From Cyanobacteria bacterium SIG28 (lineage in GTDB: Bacteria > Cyanobacteriota > Vampirovibrionia > Gastranaerophilales > Gastranaerophilaceae), in assembly GCA_015152525.1 (NCBI GenBank), contig SUTU01000011.1:1-64000 (forward strand): 64,000 nt of DNA. Reading direction: 5' to 3'. Shown piece by piece: positions 52,839-61,177 of this stretch. Under the pieces are notes generated by a model. The model ran no database searches. It had not been told where the DNA came from and saw only the letters and a program-made list of their open reading frames with translations. The position numbers were made by a program, and so were the translations under genes. The stretch's first letter is position 1. The number at the start of each line of letters is the position of its first letter.

Positions 52839-53615
52839 TTATTTCTTATTTAATTCTACTCCAAAAGCAAACATTGCGAAATCATATTTCACTGGATCAA
52901 ACGAACAAATATTTTTAAGATTGTTTGTAAGCTCTTTAACTGCTTGAAAATCATTACTCTTACGTTCCAATAACGTCATCTGTCTTGAAACTCTTGCTAC
53001 ATGTACATCAAGAGGGATTAACAAGTCTTTTGGTTGCATAAATTCCCAAATTCCCAAATCTACAGGACCTTTTCTTACCATCCAACGTAAAAACATATTC
53101 ATACGTTTCATAGCGCCACCGTTTTTTGGATTTGGAATCATATGATAAAAACCCTGAGTATATATTTTAGGAGCTTGGTGATAAAAATAATCGACTACCG
53201 TTTGTAAAAAATGTTGTTCTTTATATTTGAAATCAGAATTGGCGCCGGATGATAACCAACTATACTTAAACAATTCTTCCAAACCGTTAGACTCATTGTA
53301 TAACTTTGACAAAATTTCAAAAATCGGAATAATATCCCTATCTTTTGAAAATCGATACTCAACACCTTTTAAGTTCGTAAAATCTCCATTTTTTATATAA
53401 CCTAATAAATCATTATCAGCTTTAGAAAAAATATCCTCCAGCTTTTTTATAAACATTTTGCGATTTCCGTATGCAAAAAGAGAAGAAATAAATCCAGCCA
53501 ATTCAATTTCTTCTTTTTGATTATAGCGATGACAGAATTGAATAGGATCGTCTTTTATAAAATCGACCGTTTCATATTTTTCTACAAGTTTATCAAGCTC
53601 TGTTTTTGTTATCAT
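52839..53615 (-). CDS. TIGR02757/DUF2400 family protein
   Basis: About 258 residues with DDPIQFCHRYNQKEEIELAG, LFAYGNRKMFIKKLEDIF, GGAMKRMNMFLRWMVR and LLIPLDVHVARVSRQMTLL: the DUF2400 pattern, distantly like helix-hairpin-helix DNA glycosylases. Biochemical function is not established. ATG 53615 is preferred over the TTG at 53630. It overlaps the end of tadA. Confidence 0.82.
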   Translation of the reverse strand: MITKTELDKLVEKYETVDFIKDDPIQFCHRYNQKEEIELAGFISSLFAYGNRKMFIKKLEDIFSKADNDLLGYIKNGDFTNLKGVEYRFSKDRDIIPIFEILSKLYNESNGLEELFKYSWLSSGANSDFKYKEQHFLQTVVDYFYHQAPKIYTQGFYHMIPNPKNGGAMKRMNMFLRWMVRKGPVDLGIWEFMQPKDLLIPLDVHVARVSRQMTLLERKSNDFQAVKELTNNLKNICSFDPVKYDFAMFAFGVELNKK

Positions 53616-54024
53616 TTCTAATTCTTTCAAAAAACTCTTCTAATATTTTATTACAGTCAGCTTCCATTATTCCACCGTAAATCCTAAGGTTTGGATTAAG
53701 TGGTAATTTTATTGAACTTTCAAGTGCGCCATATTGCTGATTATAGCTTCCAAAATATACAGTAGGAATTCCGCTCATCGAAATTGCCCAAGCGCACATC
53801 GGACATGGTTCAAGAGTAACATACATTTCACAGTCTTTTAATCTTGAAGTATCCAAAACTTTTTGAGCCTCTTTAATGGCAAGGATTTCAGCATGAGCAG
53901 TTACATCATCATCCAATTCTCGACGATTATGAGCAGAAGCAATTATTTTTCCGTCCTTTTTTATAACACAACCAATAGGAACATCTTTTATACATTTTTT
54001 AGCTTCTAAAATTGCAAATAACAT
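53593..54024 (-). CDS. tadA: tRNA-specific adenosine deaminase TadA
   Basis: Zinc deaminase making inosine at position 34 of tRNA-Arg. The zinc and catalytic residues are in DVTAHAEILAIKEA (HAE) and LEPCPMCAWAIS (PCxxC), with KVPIG-like DVPIGCVIKKDGKII at the N-terminus. The length of 143 is normal. GAGG lies 5 bases before the ATG. It overlaps the TIGR02757 gene by about 23 bases. Confidence 0.93.
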   Translation of the reverse strand: MLFAILEAKKCIKDVPIGCVIKKDGKIIASAHNRRELDDDVTAHAEILAIKEAQKVLDTSRLKDCEMYVTLEPCPMCAWAISMSGIPTVYFGSYNQQYGALESSIKLPLNPNLRIYGGIMEADCNKILEEFFERIRNDNKNRA

Positions 54025-54057
54025 ATAGACCTCAGATTTTGAATTGGATAGAATCTT

Positions 54058-54645
54058 CTATTTACGTTCTAAAATCTCTTTTTCATAATGTTTAATATTA
54101 TATGGTGCAATATCAGTGGAAGGATCCAAAAATAATGACAAAGCTCTAAATCTAGCATTAAATTCTTTTGTCATCAAACCTTTTTCTTTAAACAACTTGC
54201 CATAAAGGAACTTGTCAGCTTCAAATTGGCGACGTGTAGGTTTATTTTGAGAACGAATATAATTAAACTCTTTTGTTGTAATGCCTTCTTTTAACAAATT
54301 TGCTTCAAAATCAGCACTATAGTAGCCATTACGTGTATAACTATTTGTTGCAGCAATTTTGTTAAATTCAGAAATAGTAGAAGAGTCATTTGCAAGGCTT
54401 GTACCGTTTAATAAATCCCTATACACAAGTGAATCCAATATAGCTTGATCTTTTGGCGAACACGTACCATTACATTTATTTACGCACTCTATATATTCAA
54501 CTGCAGGTTTATCAAATTCTTCACAATAATCTTTAATTTTACCGATTGGACCAGTGCAACCAACCAGAGCCATTGCACTTAGTGCATAAGGTAGGACTTT
54601 TTTTATTGGTTTTTGAATGGTTGTTTTGACTGCAGATATTTTCAT
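54058..54645 (-). CDS. Predicted lipoprotein of unknown function
   Basis: A basic N-terminus (MKISAVKTTIQKPIKK), a hydrophobic segment and the lipobox ALVGC (about 26-30), so it is probably lipidated. The mature part is charged and helical (CVNKCNGTCSPKDQAI with a CxxxC pair, then FNKIAATNSYTRNGYYSADF). AAGGAG precedes the ATG. No family recognised. Confidence 0.65.
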   Translation of the reverse strand: MKISAVKTTIQKPIKKVLPYALSAMALVGCTGPIGKIKDYCEEFDKPAVEYIECVNKCNGTCSPKDQAILDSLVYRDLLNGTSLANDSSTISEFNKIAATNSYTRNGYYSADFEANLLKEGITTKEFNYIRSQNKPTRRQFEADKFLYGKLFKEKGLMTKEFNARFRALSLFLDPSTDIAPYNIKHYEKEILERK

Positions 54646-54685
54646 TATTTACACTCCTTTTTCCAAATCATTTACCCCTTTATCC

Positions 54686-55984
54686 CTAGACTTTGCTCCC
54701 TTCGCCCCAGATTTCGTCATCATAGTAGCCTAATTCTAAGTGTCCGCATATTACAGTATCACCGTTTTTCAAGCCATAACTATGTAATACTTCAAACACT
54801 CCCATTGATTTTAGGATGTTTTGAAATCTTACAACTTGTTCAGTATTTCTCAAATCTGTAACTTTTGCTAATCTGTTAACTTTTCCACCGGAAATAACAT
54901 AAGCATCTTTGGCAATTTTAGTTACTTCAAACTCACTATCATCATTGTTATAAGCGTCGAAATCTTCTTCTATTACCAAATCAAATTCCGGTTTAGGGAT
55001 TTCATCAACTTTTGCAGAGATAAAATGCAATAATTCATTTAATCCCTCTTTTGTAACAGCTGAAATTAAGAAAACATCCGGCGTGAAATTCTTAAATTCC
55101 TGTTCATATTTACCCCTATCTTCTTCTAAAACAGAATCGATTTTATTTAAAACAACTATTTGATAAAGATTTGCCAATTGTTCAGAGTGTTTTCTTAATT
55201 CTTCATTAATAACTTTATAGTTTTCAATAGGATCTTCTGCTGTTAAATCAACAATATGAATTAAGAAACGGCATCTTTCCACGTGTCTTAAAAATTCATG
55301 TCCCAAGCCAACACCTTCGGAAGCACCCTCAATTAATCCCGGAATATCAGCTACAACATAAGAGCCACCATCGTCTTTTTTTACAACACCTAAATTAGGT
55401 ACAAGAGTCGTAAACGGATAGTCTGCAATCTTTGGTCTTGCTGAACTTACTGAACTTATATAAGTAGATTTACCGGCATTTGGCATACCTAACAATCCGA
55501 TATCAGCAATAAGTTTCAATTCTAATTCCAAAACCCTTTCAATACCGGGTTCACCCGGTTCGCAAAACTGTGGCGCACGTTTTTGAGCAGTGGCAAATCT
55601 TGCATTACCTCTACCGCCACGACCGCCTTTTGCAATCAAAACAGTCTGCTCAGGTTCTGTTATATCTGCAATTATTTTGCCTGTCTTAGTATCTCTTACA
55701 ACGGTTCCTAAAGGTACTCTTATATAAGTATCTTTTGCACAAGCACCATGCATACCCTTAATACCGCCGTTTTCGCCTGATTGAGCTTTATATACGGATT
55801 TAATTTTAAAATCCAAAAGTGTTGACATATTTTCATCAGCGACAAAATAAATATCACCGCCACGACCGCCATCACCGCCTGCAGGACCACCTTTATCAAC
55901 ATATTTTTCACGACGCCAAGCAACCATACCGTTACCGCCATGACCAGATACTACTCTTATTTTTGCTTTATCAAGAAATTTCAT
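54686..55984 (-). CDS. obg: GTPase ObgE/CgtA
   Basis: 432 residues: glycine-rich Obg fold (1-158, VSGHGGNGMVAWRREKYVDK, GGPAGGDGGRGG), GTPase domain with G1 GMPNAGKSTY, switch II DIPGLIEGASEG, G4 NKID, and a C-terminal OCT domain (about 345-425). It acts in 50S ribosome assembly and stress control. AAAGG precedes the ATG; a 14-codon upstream frame stops on the start codon. rplU and rpmA are not adjacent. Confidence 0.96.
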   Translation of the reverse strand: MKFLDKAKIRVVSGHGGNGMVAWRREKYVDKGGPAGGDGGRGGDIYFVADENMSTLLDFKIKSVYKAQSGENGGIKGMHGACAKDTYIRVPLGTVVRDTKTGKIIADITEPEQTVLIAKGGRGGRGNARFATAQKRAPQFCEPGEPGIERVLELELKLIADIGLLGMPNAGKSTYISSVSSARPKIADYPFTTLVPNLGVVKKDDGGSYVVADIPGLIEGASEGVGLGHEFLRHVERCRFLIHIVDLTAEDPIENYKVINEELRKHSEQLANLYQIVVLNKIDSVLEEDRGKYEQEFKNFTPDVFLISAVTKEGLNELLHFISAKVDEIPKPEFDLVIEEDFDAYNNDDSEFEVTKIAKDAYVISGGKVNRLAKVTDLRNTEQVVRFQNILKSMGVFEVLHSYGLKNGDTVICGHLELGYYDDEIWGEGSKV

Positions 55985-56025
55985 TTTTTCAACCTTTGAA
56001 CGGGTAACATTCCGTCAATCGCCAT
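55981..56025 (-). CDS. Possible 14-codon leader peptide of obg
   Basis: ATG GCG ATT ... encodes MAIDGMLPVQRLKK and its TGA overlaps the obg ATG (AATGA), with the obg ribosome site inside it. No good Shine-Dalgarno for the peptide itself. Could couple translation, or be chance. Confidence 0.25.
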   Translation of the reverse strand: MAIDGMLPVQRLKK

Positions 56026-56111
56026 ATTTTTTTTACTACTACCAGTCCCCCTTTGGAACAAACTTCTAATTGGTTCGAGCTGGTTGGATTTATATTGATT
56101 TTCGTTTATTG

Positions 56112-56117
56112 TATAAT
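56112..56117 (+). promoter_or_regulatory. -10 of tsaD (short-leader promoter)
   Basis: TATAAT with a weak TTTATA 17 bases upstream, and only 9 bases to the ATG, so the leader would be about 3 nt and no Shine-Dalgarno is present. Confidence 0.45.
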
Positions 56118-56126
56118 AATACTACT

Positions 56127-57161
56127 ATGAAAAAGTTTAAAAATACATTATTTAGTAACAAACCTGTTACAATTGACGAAAATTCTTTAATTATGGCAAT
56201 AGAATCAAGTTGTGATGAAACAGCTTGTGCTATCGTAAAAGGTGGCAGAGAAGTTTTATCAAACATTGTTGCATCTCAAATTAAAATCCATGAAGAATAC
56301 GGTGGTGTTATCCCTGAAATTGCAGCAAGAGAACACTTAGAAGCTATTAATATAGTAGTTGAAGAAGCCTTTAAACAAGCTGGTGTAAAACCTGAAAATA
56401 TAGATGCTTTTGCCGGCACTGTCGGCCCAGGATTGGTTGGTTGCTTATTAGTAGGATTAAATGCAACTAAATCATTGGCATTAGCTTACGATAAGCCTTT
56501 TATTGGTATTAATCATTTGAATGCTCATATTAGTGCAAACTTCATTGATACAAATTTAGAACCGCCGTTTATAGCTCTTTTAGTAAGCGGAGGACATACT
56601 CAAATTATTGATGTCAAATCCTATTCAGAATTAGAAATTATTGGTGAAACAATTGACGATGCAGTTGGTGAGGCCTATGACAAAGTTGCTCGCTTAATTG
56701 GACTTCCATATCCTGGCGGACCAAAATTGGATAAACTTGCTCAAGAAGGAAATCCTCACGCATTCAAACTTCCGGAAGCAAAAGTCGACGGTTACAATTT
56801 TAGTTTTAGCGGATTAAAGACAGCTGTCTTAAGACTGGTTAAATCTTTTGACGGAAAGGAAATGCCTACTGCTGATATTTGCGCAAGTTTTCAAGAATGT
56901 GTTTCTTCTACTCTTTTGAAAAAAGTAAAACGTGCAGCAGAAGAAAGAGGATATAAACAAGTTGTTTTAGCCGGCGGTGTTGCTGCTAACTCTGAAATCC
57001 GTAAAAAAATATTCGCCCTCAAAAATGAAGGTTATGATGTATATGCACCGATCATGAAATACTGCACAGATAATGCTTCAATGGTTGCATCTGCAGCATT
57101 TTTCTTCGAAAAAACTTTTGACAACATAGACGTGGAAGTCTTTTCAAGAGTTGGAGCTTAG
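56127..57161 (+). CDS. tsaD: tRNA N6-adenosine threonylcarbamoyltransferase TsaD
   Basis: Catalytic subunit for t6A37. Visible are AIESSCDETACAIVKGG, GPGLVGCLLVGLNATKSLA, the metal-binding NHLNAHISANF, LLVSGGHTQIIDVK and LAGGVAANSEIRKK. The start is ATG 56127 (MKKFKNTLF), giving about 344 residues, the family size; an upstream frame is not supported because a TATAAT lies in it. tsaB and tsaE are not nearby. The EamA gene follows after 9 bases. Confidence 0.95.
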   Translation: MKKFKNTLFSNKPVTIDENSLIMAIESSCDETACAIVKGGREVLSNIVASQIKIHEEYGGVIPEIAAREHLEAINIVVEEAFKQAGVKPENIDAFAGTVGPGLVGCLLVGLNATKSLALAYDKPFIGINHLNAHISANFIDTNLEPPFIALLVSGGHTQIIDVKSYSELEIIGETIDDAVGEAYDKVARLIGLPYPGGPKLDKLAQEGNPHAFKLPEAKVDGYNFSFSGLKTAVLRLVKSFDGKEMPTADICASFQECVSSTLLKKVKRAAEERGYKQVVLAGGVAANSEIRKKIFALKNEGYDVYAPIMKYCTDNASMVASAAFFFEKTFDNIDVEVFSRVGA

Positions 57162-57170
57162 CGCAAAGCG

Positions 57171-57998
57171 ATGTTTGGGTTAACTCTTGGAATAGCTACC
57201 AGAATTGTTTCAAACTCATACCTTAATGTTTTTCAAAAAGTTTTAAATAATCGTGGCGAATACCCATCTATTATTAATTTTTATACATATTTAGGGTTAA
57301 CAGTTATCGGATTTGCAATCTGTCCTAATCCTATTTTTACTTCTGAAATTATTAAAAGTTTTTTTATAATGGGATTACTGGGTGCATTAGGTAATTATTT
57401 TATCATAAAGGCTTTGAGGTTTGGTGAATTATCTTCTTTAGCACCAATAAACTCTTATAAACCTATAGTTGCATTAATTATAGCTTTTTTCATGCTAAAA
57501 GAAACGCCAAACCTAAATGCTATTTTAGGAATTCTCTTAATTATTGCCGGAACTTTTATTCTTTACCCTAAGAAAATAAATTACTCAAAAGCTTGTTTTT
57601 ATAGATTTTTAGCTTTAATCTTTTCCGGTTCGGAAGCTGTTTTTATAAAAAAGATAATATTGTTATCAGACATTCCTTCAAGCTTTTTATATTGGACATT
57701 AGCCAGTTTTATATTTACAATAATTTTTGTTATTTTTTCAAAACACAAACCTGTTTTGCAAAAAAGCAATTTAAAATATCAGCTCAGTTTAATACTTATG
57801 GTATTTTTAATGCAATATTCTACTAATTTTATTTTTTCTAAAATGAATGTAGCATATGCTTTAGCAATATTTCAACTTTCAACAATTCTTAGTGTATTCC
57901 TTGGTGCAAACATTTTTAACGAAGGAAATCTTTTAAGAAAACTTCTTGCATCACTAATTATGGTATTAGGTGCTGTTGTTTTAATATTATTTTGTTAA
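57171..57998 (+). CDS. EamA-family (DMT) transporter
   Basis: 275 residues with about 10 membrane segments in two EamA halves: FFIMGLLGALGNYFIIKAL, SLAPINSYKPIVALIIAFFML, then ILGILLIIAGTFILYPK in the first half and LASLIMVLGAVVLILFC at the end. Substrate unknown (amino acids, nucleotides or metabolites in the family). Likely cotranscribed with tsaD. Confidence 0.82.
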   Translation: MFGLTLGIATRIVSNSYLNVFQKVLNNRGEYPSIINFYTYLGLTVIGFAICPNPIFTSEIIKSFFIMGLLGALGNYFIIKALRFGELSSLAPINSYKPIVALIIAFFMLKETPNLNAILGILLIIAGTFILYPKKINYSKACFYRFLALIFSGSEAVFIKKIILLSDIPSSFLYWTLASFIFTIIFVIFSKHKPVLQKSNLKYQLSLILMVFLMQYSTNFIFSKMNVAYALAIFQLSTILSVFLGANIFNEGNLLRKLLASLIMVLGAVVLILFC

Positions 57999-58000
57999 TA

Positions 58001-58043
58001 AAAAAAATCGAAACTAACTCTTTGAGCCAGCTTCGACTTTTTT
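58001..58043. terminator. Terminator between convergent genes
   Basis: A/T-rich stem with TCGAA / TTCGA and CTC / GAG, flanked by A and T runs on both sides; one mismatch in the stem. Confidence 0.6.
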
Positions 58044-58077
58044 ATATGTACACATTAGGTTTGCCTAATTATTATGG

Positions 58078-60168
58078 TTATGCCATTTGAGCTTTTTGTT
58101 TTTCTTCTGCTTTTTTCTTGTTTATACGTTCACCAATCTTGTTAGCAGCAGGTGTAATTGCAACCGGTGTAATGTATCTGTAAATTAGAGTAAACGTTGC
58201 TAATGAACCGAGGGCACCAACACTCTTTAACAATTTACCCATATTAGGTTCGATTTTATCAACAAGTTCTTTAGAAATCTTACCTGTTGCTTTTTGGTGT
58301 TCATACAATCCGCTAAATCTGTAGCCTAATTTCTTAACTAAACCGCCCATACTCTTATTTACAGTGTAAGCACAGATTGTAGGAACAATAAAGCATAGAA
58401 CTTGGTTTATTGATAATGTGCGTTTCTTATCATCATCTAAGTCTTTGTTACCTAAAGTTTTTGCAACGTAAACACCTGATGTAATAAATGAACCTAAAGT
58501 TGCCATGTGTTCAGTCATTTGACCCGGAACTTTTGCTAACTTTTCAGACATAGTCTGCATCCATTTTTTGTTCATCATAGGCTCAGCATAATTGTCTGAG
58601 AAAAACTTTCCTAACATATCTGATAATTTATCAGACATCTTGGTAAACCAGCTTTTATTAGGTTTTGCACCTTTAAAGTTCACATTACCTTCAGTTTTTT
58701 CCGCACCTTGTACTACTGATAATAATTTAGCTTCATTAGCAGTATTGTTTACAACTACCGGTTGTGCAACTTCTTGAGGCTTATTTTGCGTTGCTTCTAC
58801 TTGAGGTTTTTTGTGTTTTTCCAAACCAAACACTTTTTTCAATACCAATGGTAATAATGCGATTGTTGAAGATGCTACAAGCGGTCTTGTTACAATATCA
58901 GGTAACCAGTTTAGAGCTTTATATTTAATATCGTTTACGTAGTCTGCATTCAACATTTCTTGAGAAATTTCACTACCTAATTTATCCGGAACTCCACCAT
59001 TACCTTTAGAGCCATTTGGTTGATATGATGTATATTTAATAATATTTTTATCTAAAGTATCAATTCTTGTTCTACCTGTGTAAAGCGGAATTGCATTGGC
59101 AGTTTCTTTGTATGATGAAACGTGAATATGGTCTAATATATCAGGCATGAATTGAGAGCCGTCTTTATTTTTCCAGTTTTCAGGATGTAAGCGTTTACCA
59201 TCTTTTTCTATAGTTGCCAAGTTCAAGTCTTTAAATGCTTCACCTAAGAAATCTTTATCAATAAATTCAAGTGAGAAGTAGTTTTTACCAGGTTTACCAT
59301 TTTTACCCATACCTGCTTCACTAAGTTCAATAAACATATCTTTGGTTTCAAGATGTAATTTTTTACCGTTTCTGTCAACCATCTCACTGAATTTCTTACC
59401 TTTTTGAGATGCTAAATCAACATTTAAGCCTAGTGATTTAAGAGTTTCTTCACTAACTTCAGAAATATGTTTAGGTTTAGCAACTTTCATTACATTCTTA
59501 AATTCTTTAGAGAATGTATTACCTTGTTTATCTAACCATTCACCAATAGGTTTTCTGATACCGTTAGCTTTATCTTTCCAAATTGATTCCATATTTAAGT
59601 TAGGGAACATTTTTTCAAGAACTTCTGCTTTTAATTTTGGAATTGCATTAGATTTAGCATAACCCAAACCTTTAGCAAACGGGGTTGTAATAATAAATGA
59701 GGCAACTAACCCTGCTGTACCTGATGCAATCGAGTGTGATGCAGCATAAAGGTTATCACCTTTATCATCTTTCTTACCAGCCATAGCCACAATGGTTAAA
59801 GGTCTTAAAATCATACAGATCAATGCCGAAATCATCGCTTGAACTAAAACTTCGTTATCCATGATTTCAAGAACTTTTCTGAAAGCATTGCTTGTCAAAA
59901 CTTTGTCTAAAAGTTCACTAAAAAAGCTGCCTTTTGGGTTTTTTCCACCATTTCCCATACCCTCAGCAGCTTTTTCAATTACGTGTTTAATAAATTTTAC
60001 ATCTCTTTTACCTTTGAACGACACAATGTCATTATTTTGTGGCATTCGTTCTCGTTCATGAGTACGCTTTAATTTCTCGGGATATCTGAGAGAATTCGAC
60101 GCATTAATGTTGGTTGATAAAATATTCGTCGAGTTTTCTAGATTTTGCGTTGTATGAATCTTCATCAT
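58078..60168 (-). CDS. Large multi-segment membrane protein, unknown family, FKG tags
   Basis: About 696 residues. After a low-complexity Asn/Ser/Thr start it has NDIVSFKGKRD (about 48-58), a copy of the FKG tag. A second tag, NVNFKGAKPNK, lies near residue 500, before the second membrane block. Hydrophobic blocks: about 105-165 (VQAMISALICMILRPLTIVA), about 425-445, and 555-660 (LCFIVPTICAYTVNKSMGG, GALGSLATFTLIYRYITP). A soluble middle (170-420) has GKNYFSLEFIDKDFLGEAF. No known domain. Ends in a basic helix. Either ATG of MMK is possible. Confidence 0.72.
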   Translation of the reverse strand: MMKIHTTQNLENSTNILSTNINASNSLRYPEKLKRTHERERMPQNNDIVSFKGKRDVKFIKHVIEKAAEGMGNGGKNPKGSFFSELLDKVLTSNAFRKVLEIMDNEVLVQAMISALICMILRPLTIVAMAGKKDDKGDNLYAASHSIASGTAGLVASFIITTPFAKGLGYAKSNAIPKLKAEVLEKMFPNLNMESIWKDKANGIRKPIGEWLDKQGNTFSKEFKNVMKVAKPKHISEVSEETLKSLGLNVDLASQKGKKFSEMVDRNGKKLHLETKDMFIELSEAGMGKNGKPGKNYFSLEFIDKDFLGEAFKDLNLATIEKDGKRLHPENWKNKDGSQFMPDILDHIHVSSYKETANAIPLYTGRTRIDTLDKNIIKYTSYQPNGSKGNGGVPDKLGSEISQEMLNADYVNDIKYKALNWLPDIVTRPLVASSTIALLPLVLKKVFGLEKHKKPQVEATQNKPQEVAQPVVVNNTANEAKLLSVVQGAEKTEGNVNFKGAKPNKSWFTKMSDKLSDMLGKFFSDNYAEPMMNKKWMQTMSEKLAKVPGQMTEHMATLGSFITSGVYVAKTLGNKDLDDDKKRTLSINQVLCFIVPTICAYTVNKSMGGLVKKLGYRFSGLYEHQKATGKISKELVDKIEPNMGKLLKSVGALGSLATFTLIYRYITPVAITPAANKIGERINKKKAEEKQKAQMA

Positions 60169-60241
60169 AGTTTCCAATCTATCTTTTACATAATGTCTAC
60201 ACAATTATCTTAAAACAAACCAAAAATTTTTTTGCTACTTC

Positions 60242-60270
60242 TTAACAATTTTGTTACAATCTGCTAAAAT
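60242..60270 (+). promoter_or_regulatory. Promoter of the 60299 gene
   Basis: TTAACA (60242-60247), 17 bases, TAAAAT (60265-60270). AGGAAG follows, though about 16 bases before the ATG. Confidence 0.45.
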
Positions 60271-60298
60271 AGTATTAGGAAGTAGGTTTGAGCAAATA

Positions 60299-61177
60299 AT
60301 GAATGTGAAAAATACACTAATTTTATTATTTTTAATGGTTTCCATGACAAATCATGGGCATGCTTTTGACATCGATGAAACCGTTGATGATGCTATTCGC
60401 AAAAATTATAATCCCAATAAGCTTATTTTGGACACCGATACTGCCAATTTGGAAAAGAATTTTTCTTCAAATCAAAATATCGATGAAAATCTGCCGGAGT
60501 TACCTGCTATTACAGGTTCAAAATCGACAAAAAAAAATTCGGACGTAAAATCTTCAAACATTGTAGCGCCACCGGCAAAAGTTATTCCTTACACAGGCGG
60601 GAATACAAAAATTCGACAAGGAACTTCTTTTGACGTTGTTAGTCTTAATGCAATTTCAGATTGGCAAACCAAAGGCACTTCAGTTTCTTTCAAAACTACA
60701 AAAAATATTGTAAAAAAGAAATACATAATTCCTGCTAATACAGTTTTTCAAGGTGAGATTGTAGAGTCTCACAGTCCGCAAATAACATGCAACGGCGGCT
60801 TAGTTGTTATACAAATTTATTCCATGAAATACAAAGGACAAACAATTCCGCTCAATGCATATATAACAAGAGCTAACGATAAAAAAATCTTTTTCAATAA
60901 TATTAAAGGTGAACGAACTTTCTTAAAAACAATGTGGAAGAAAGGTGATTGGGGCAGAACATTATTCAACAAAATGTTAAATTTAACCATAAACCTTGGT
61001 GCTACAACTTCAACATTAGTATTATCACCATTCCCGCTGACTTACGGAACAATTTGCCTTGGTGCTAACGCAATAACCTCACCAATAACCGCATTTTTTT
61101 CCAAAGGCGGTAATGTTTCAATTCCTGCAAATAGCAATTTTAGAATAAAACTCCTTGACGATATTATGATTGACTAA
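60299..61177 (+). CDS. Secreted protein of unknown function
   Basis: Signal peptide at residues 1-22 (TLILLFLMVSMTNHGHAF). A disordered stretch (40-100) is followed by a domain with KKYIIPANTVFQGEIVESH and GGLVVIQIYSMKYKGQTIPL, loosely like the beta-barrel of VirB10/TrbI-type or other cell-envelope proteins ('IPAGT' pattern). A glycine-rich hydrophobic stretch (LNLTINLGATTSTLVLSPF) lies near the end. No firm family. ATG 60299 chosen because it opens the signal peptide. Confidence 0.65.
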   Translation: MNVKNTLILLFLMVSMTNHGHAFDIDETVDDAIRKNYNPNKLILDTDTANLEKNFSSNQNIDENLPELPAITGSKSTKKNSDVKSSNIVAPPAKVIPYTGGNTKIRQGTSFDVVSLNAISDWQTKGTSVSFKTTKNIVKKKYIIPANTVFQGEIVESHSPQITCNGGLVVIQIYSMKYKGQTIPLNAYITRANDKKIFFNNIKGERTFLKTMWKKGDWGRTLFNKMLNLTINLGATTSTLVLSPFPLTYGTICLGANAITSPITAFFSKGGNVSIPANSNFRIKLLDDIMID

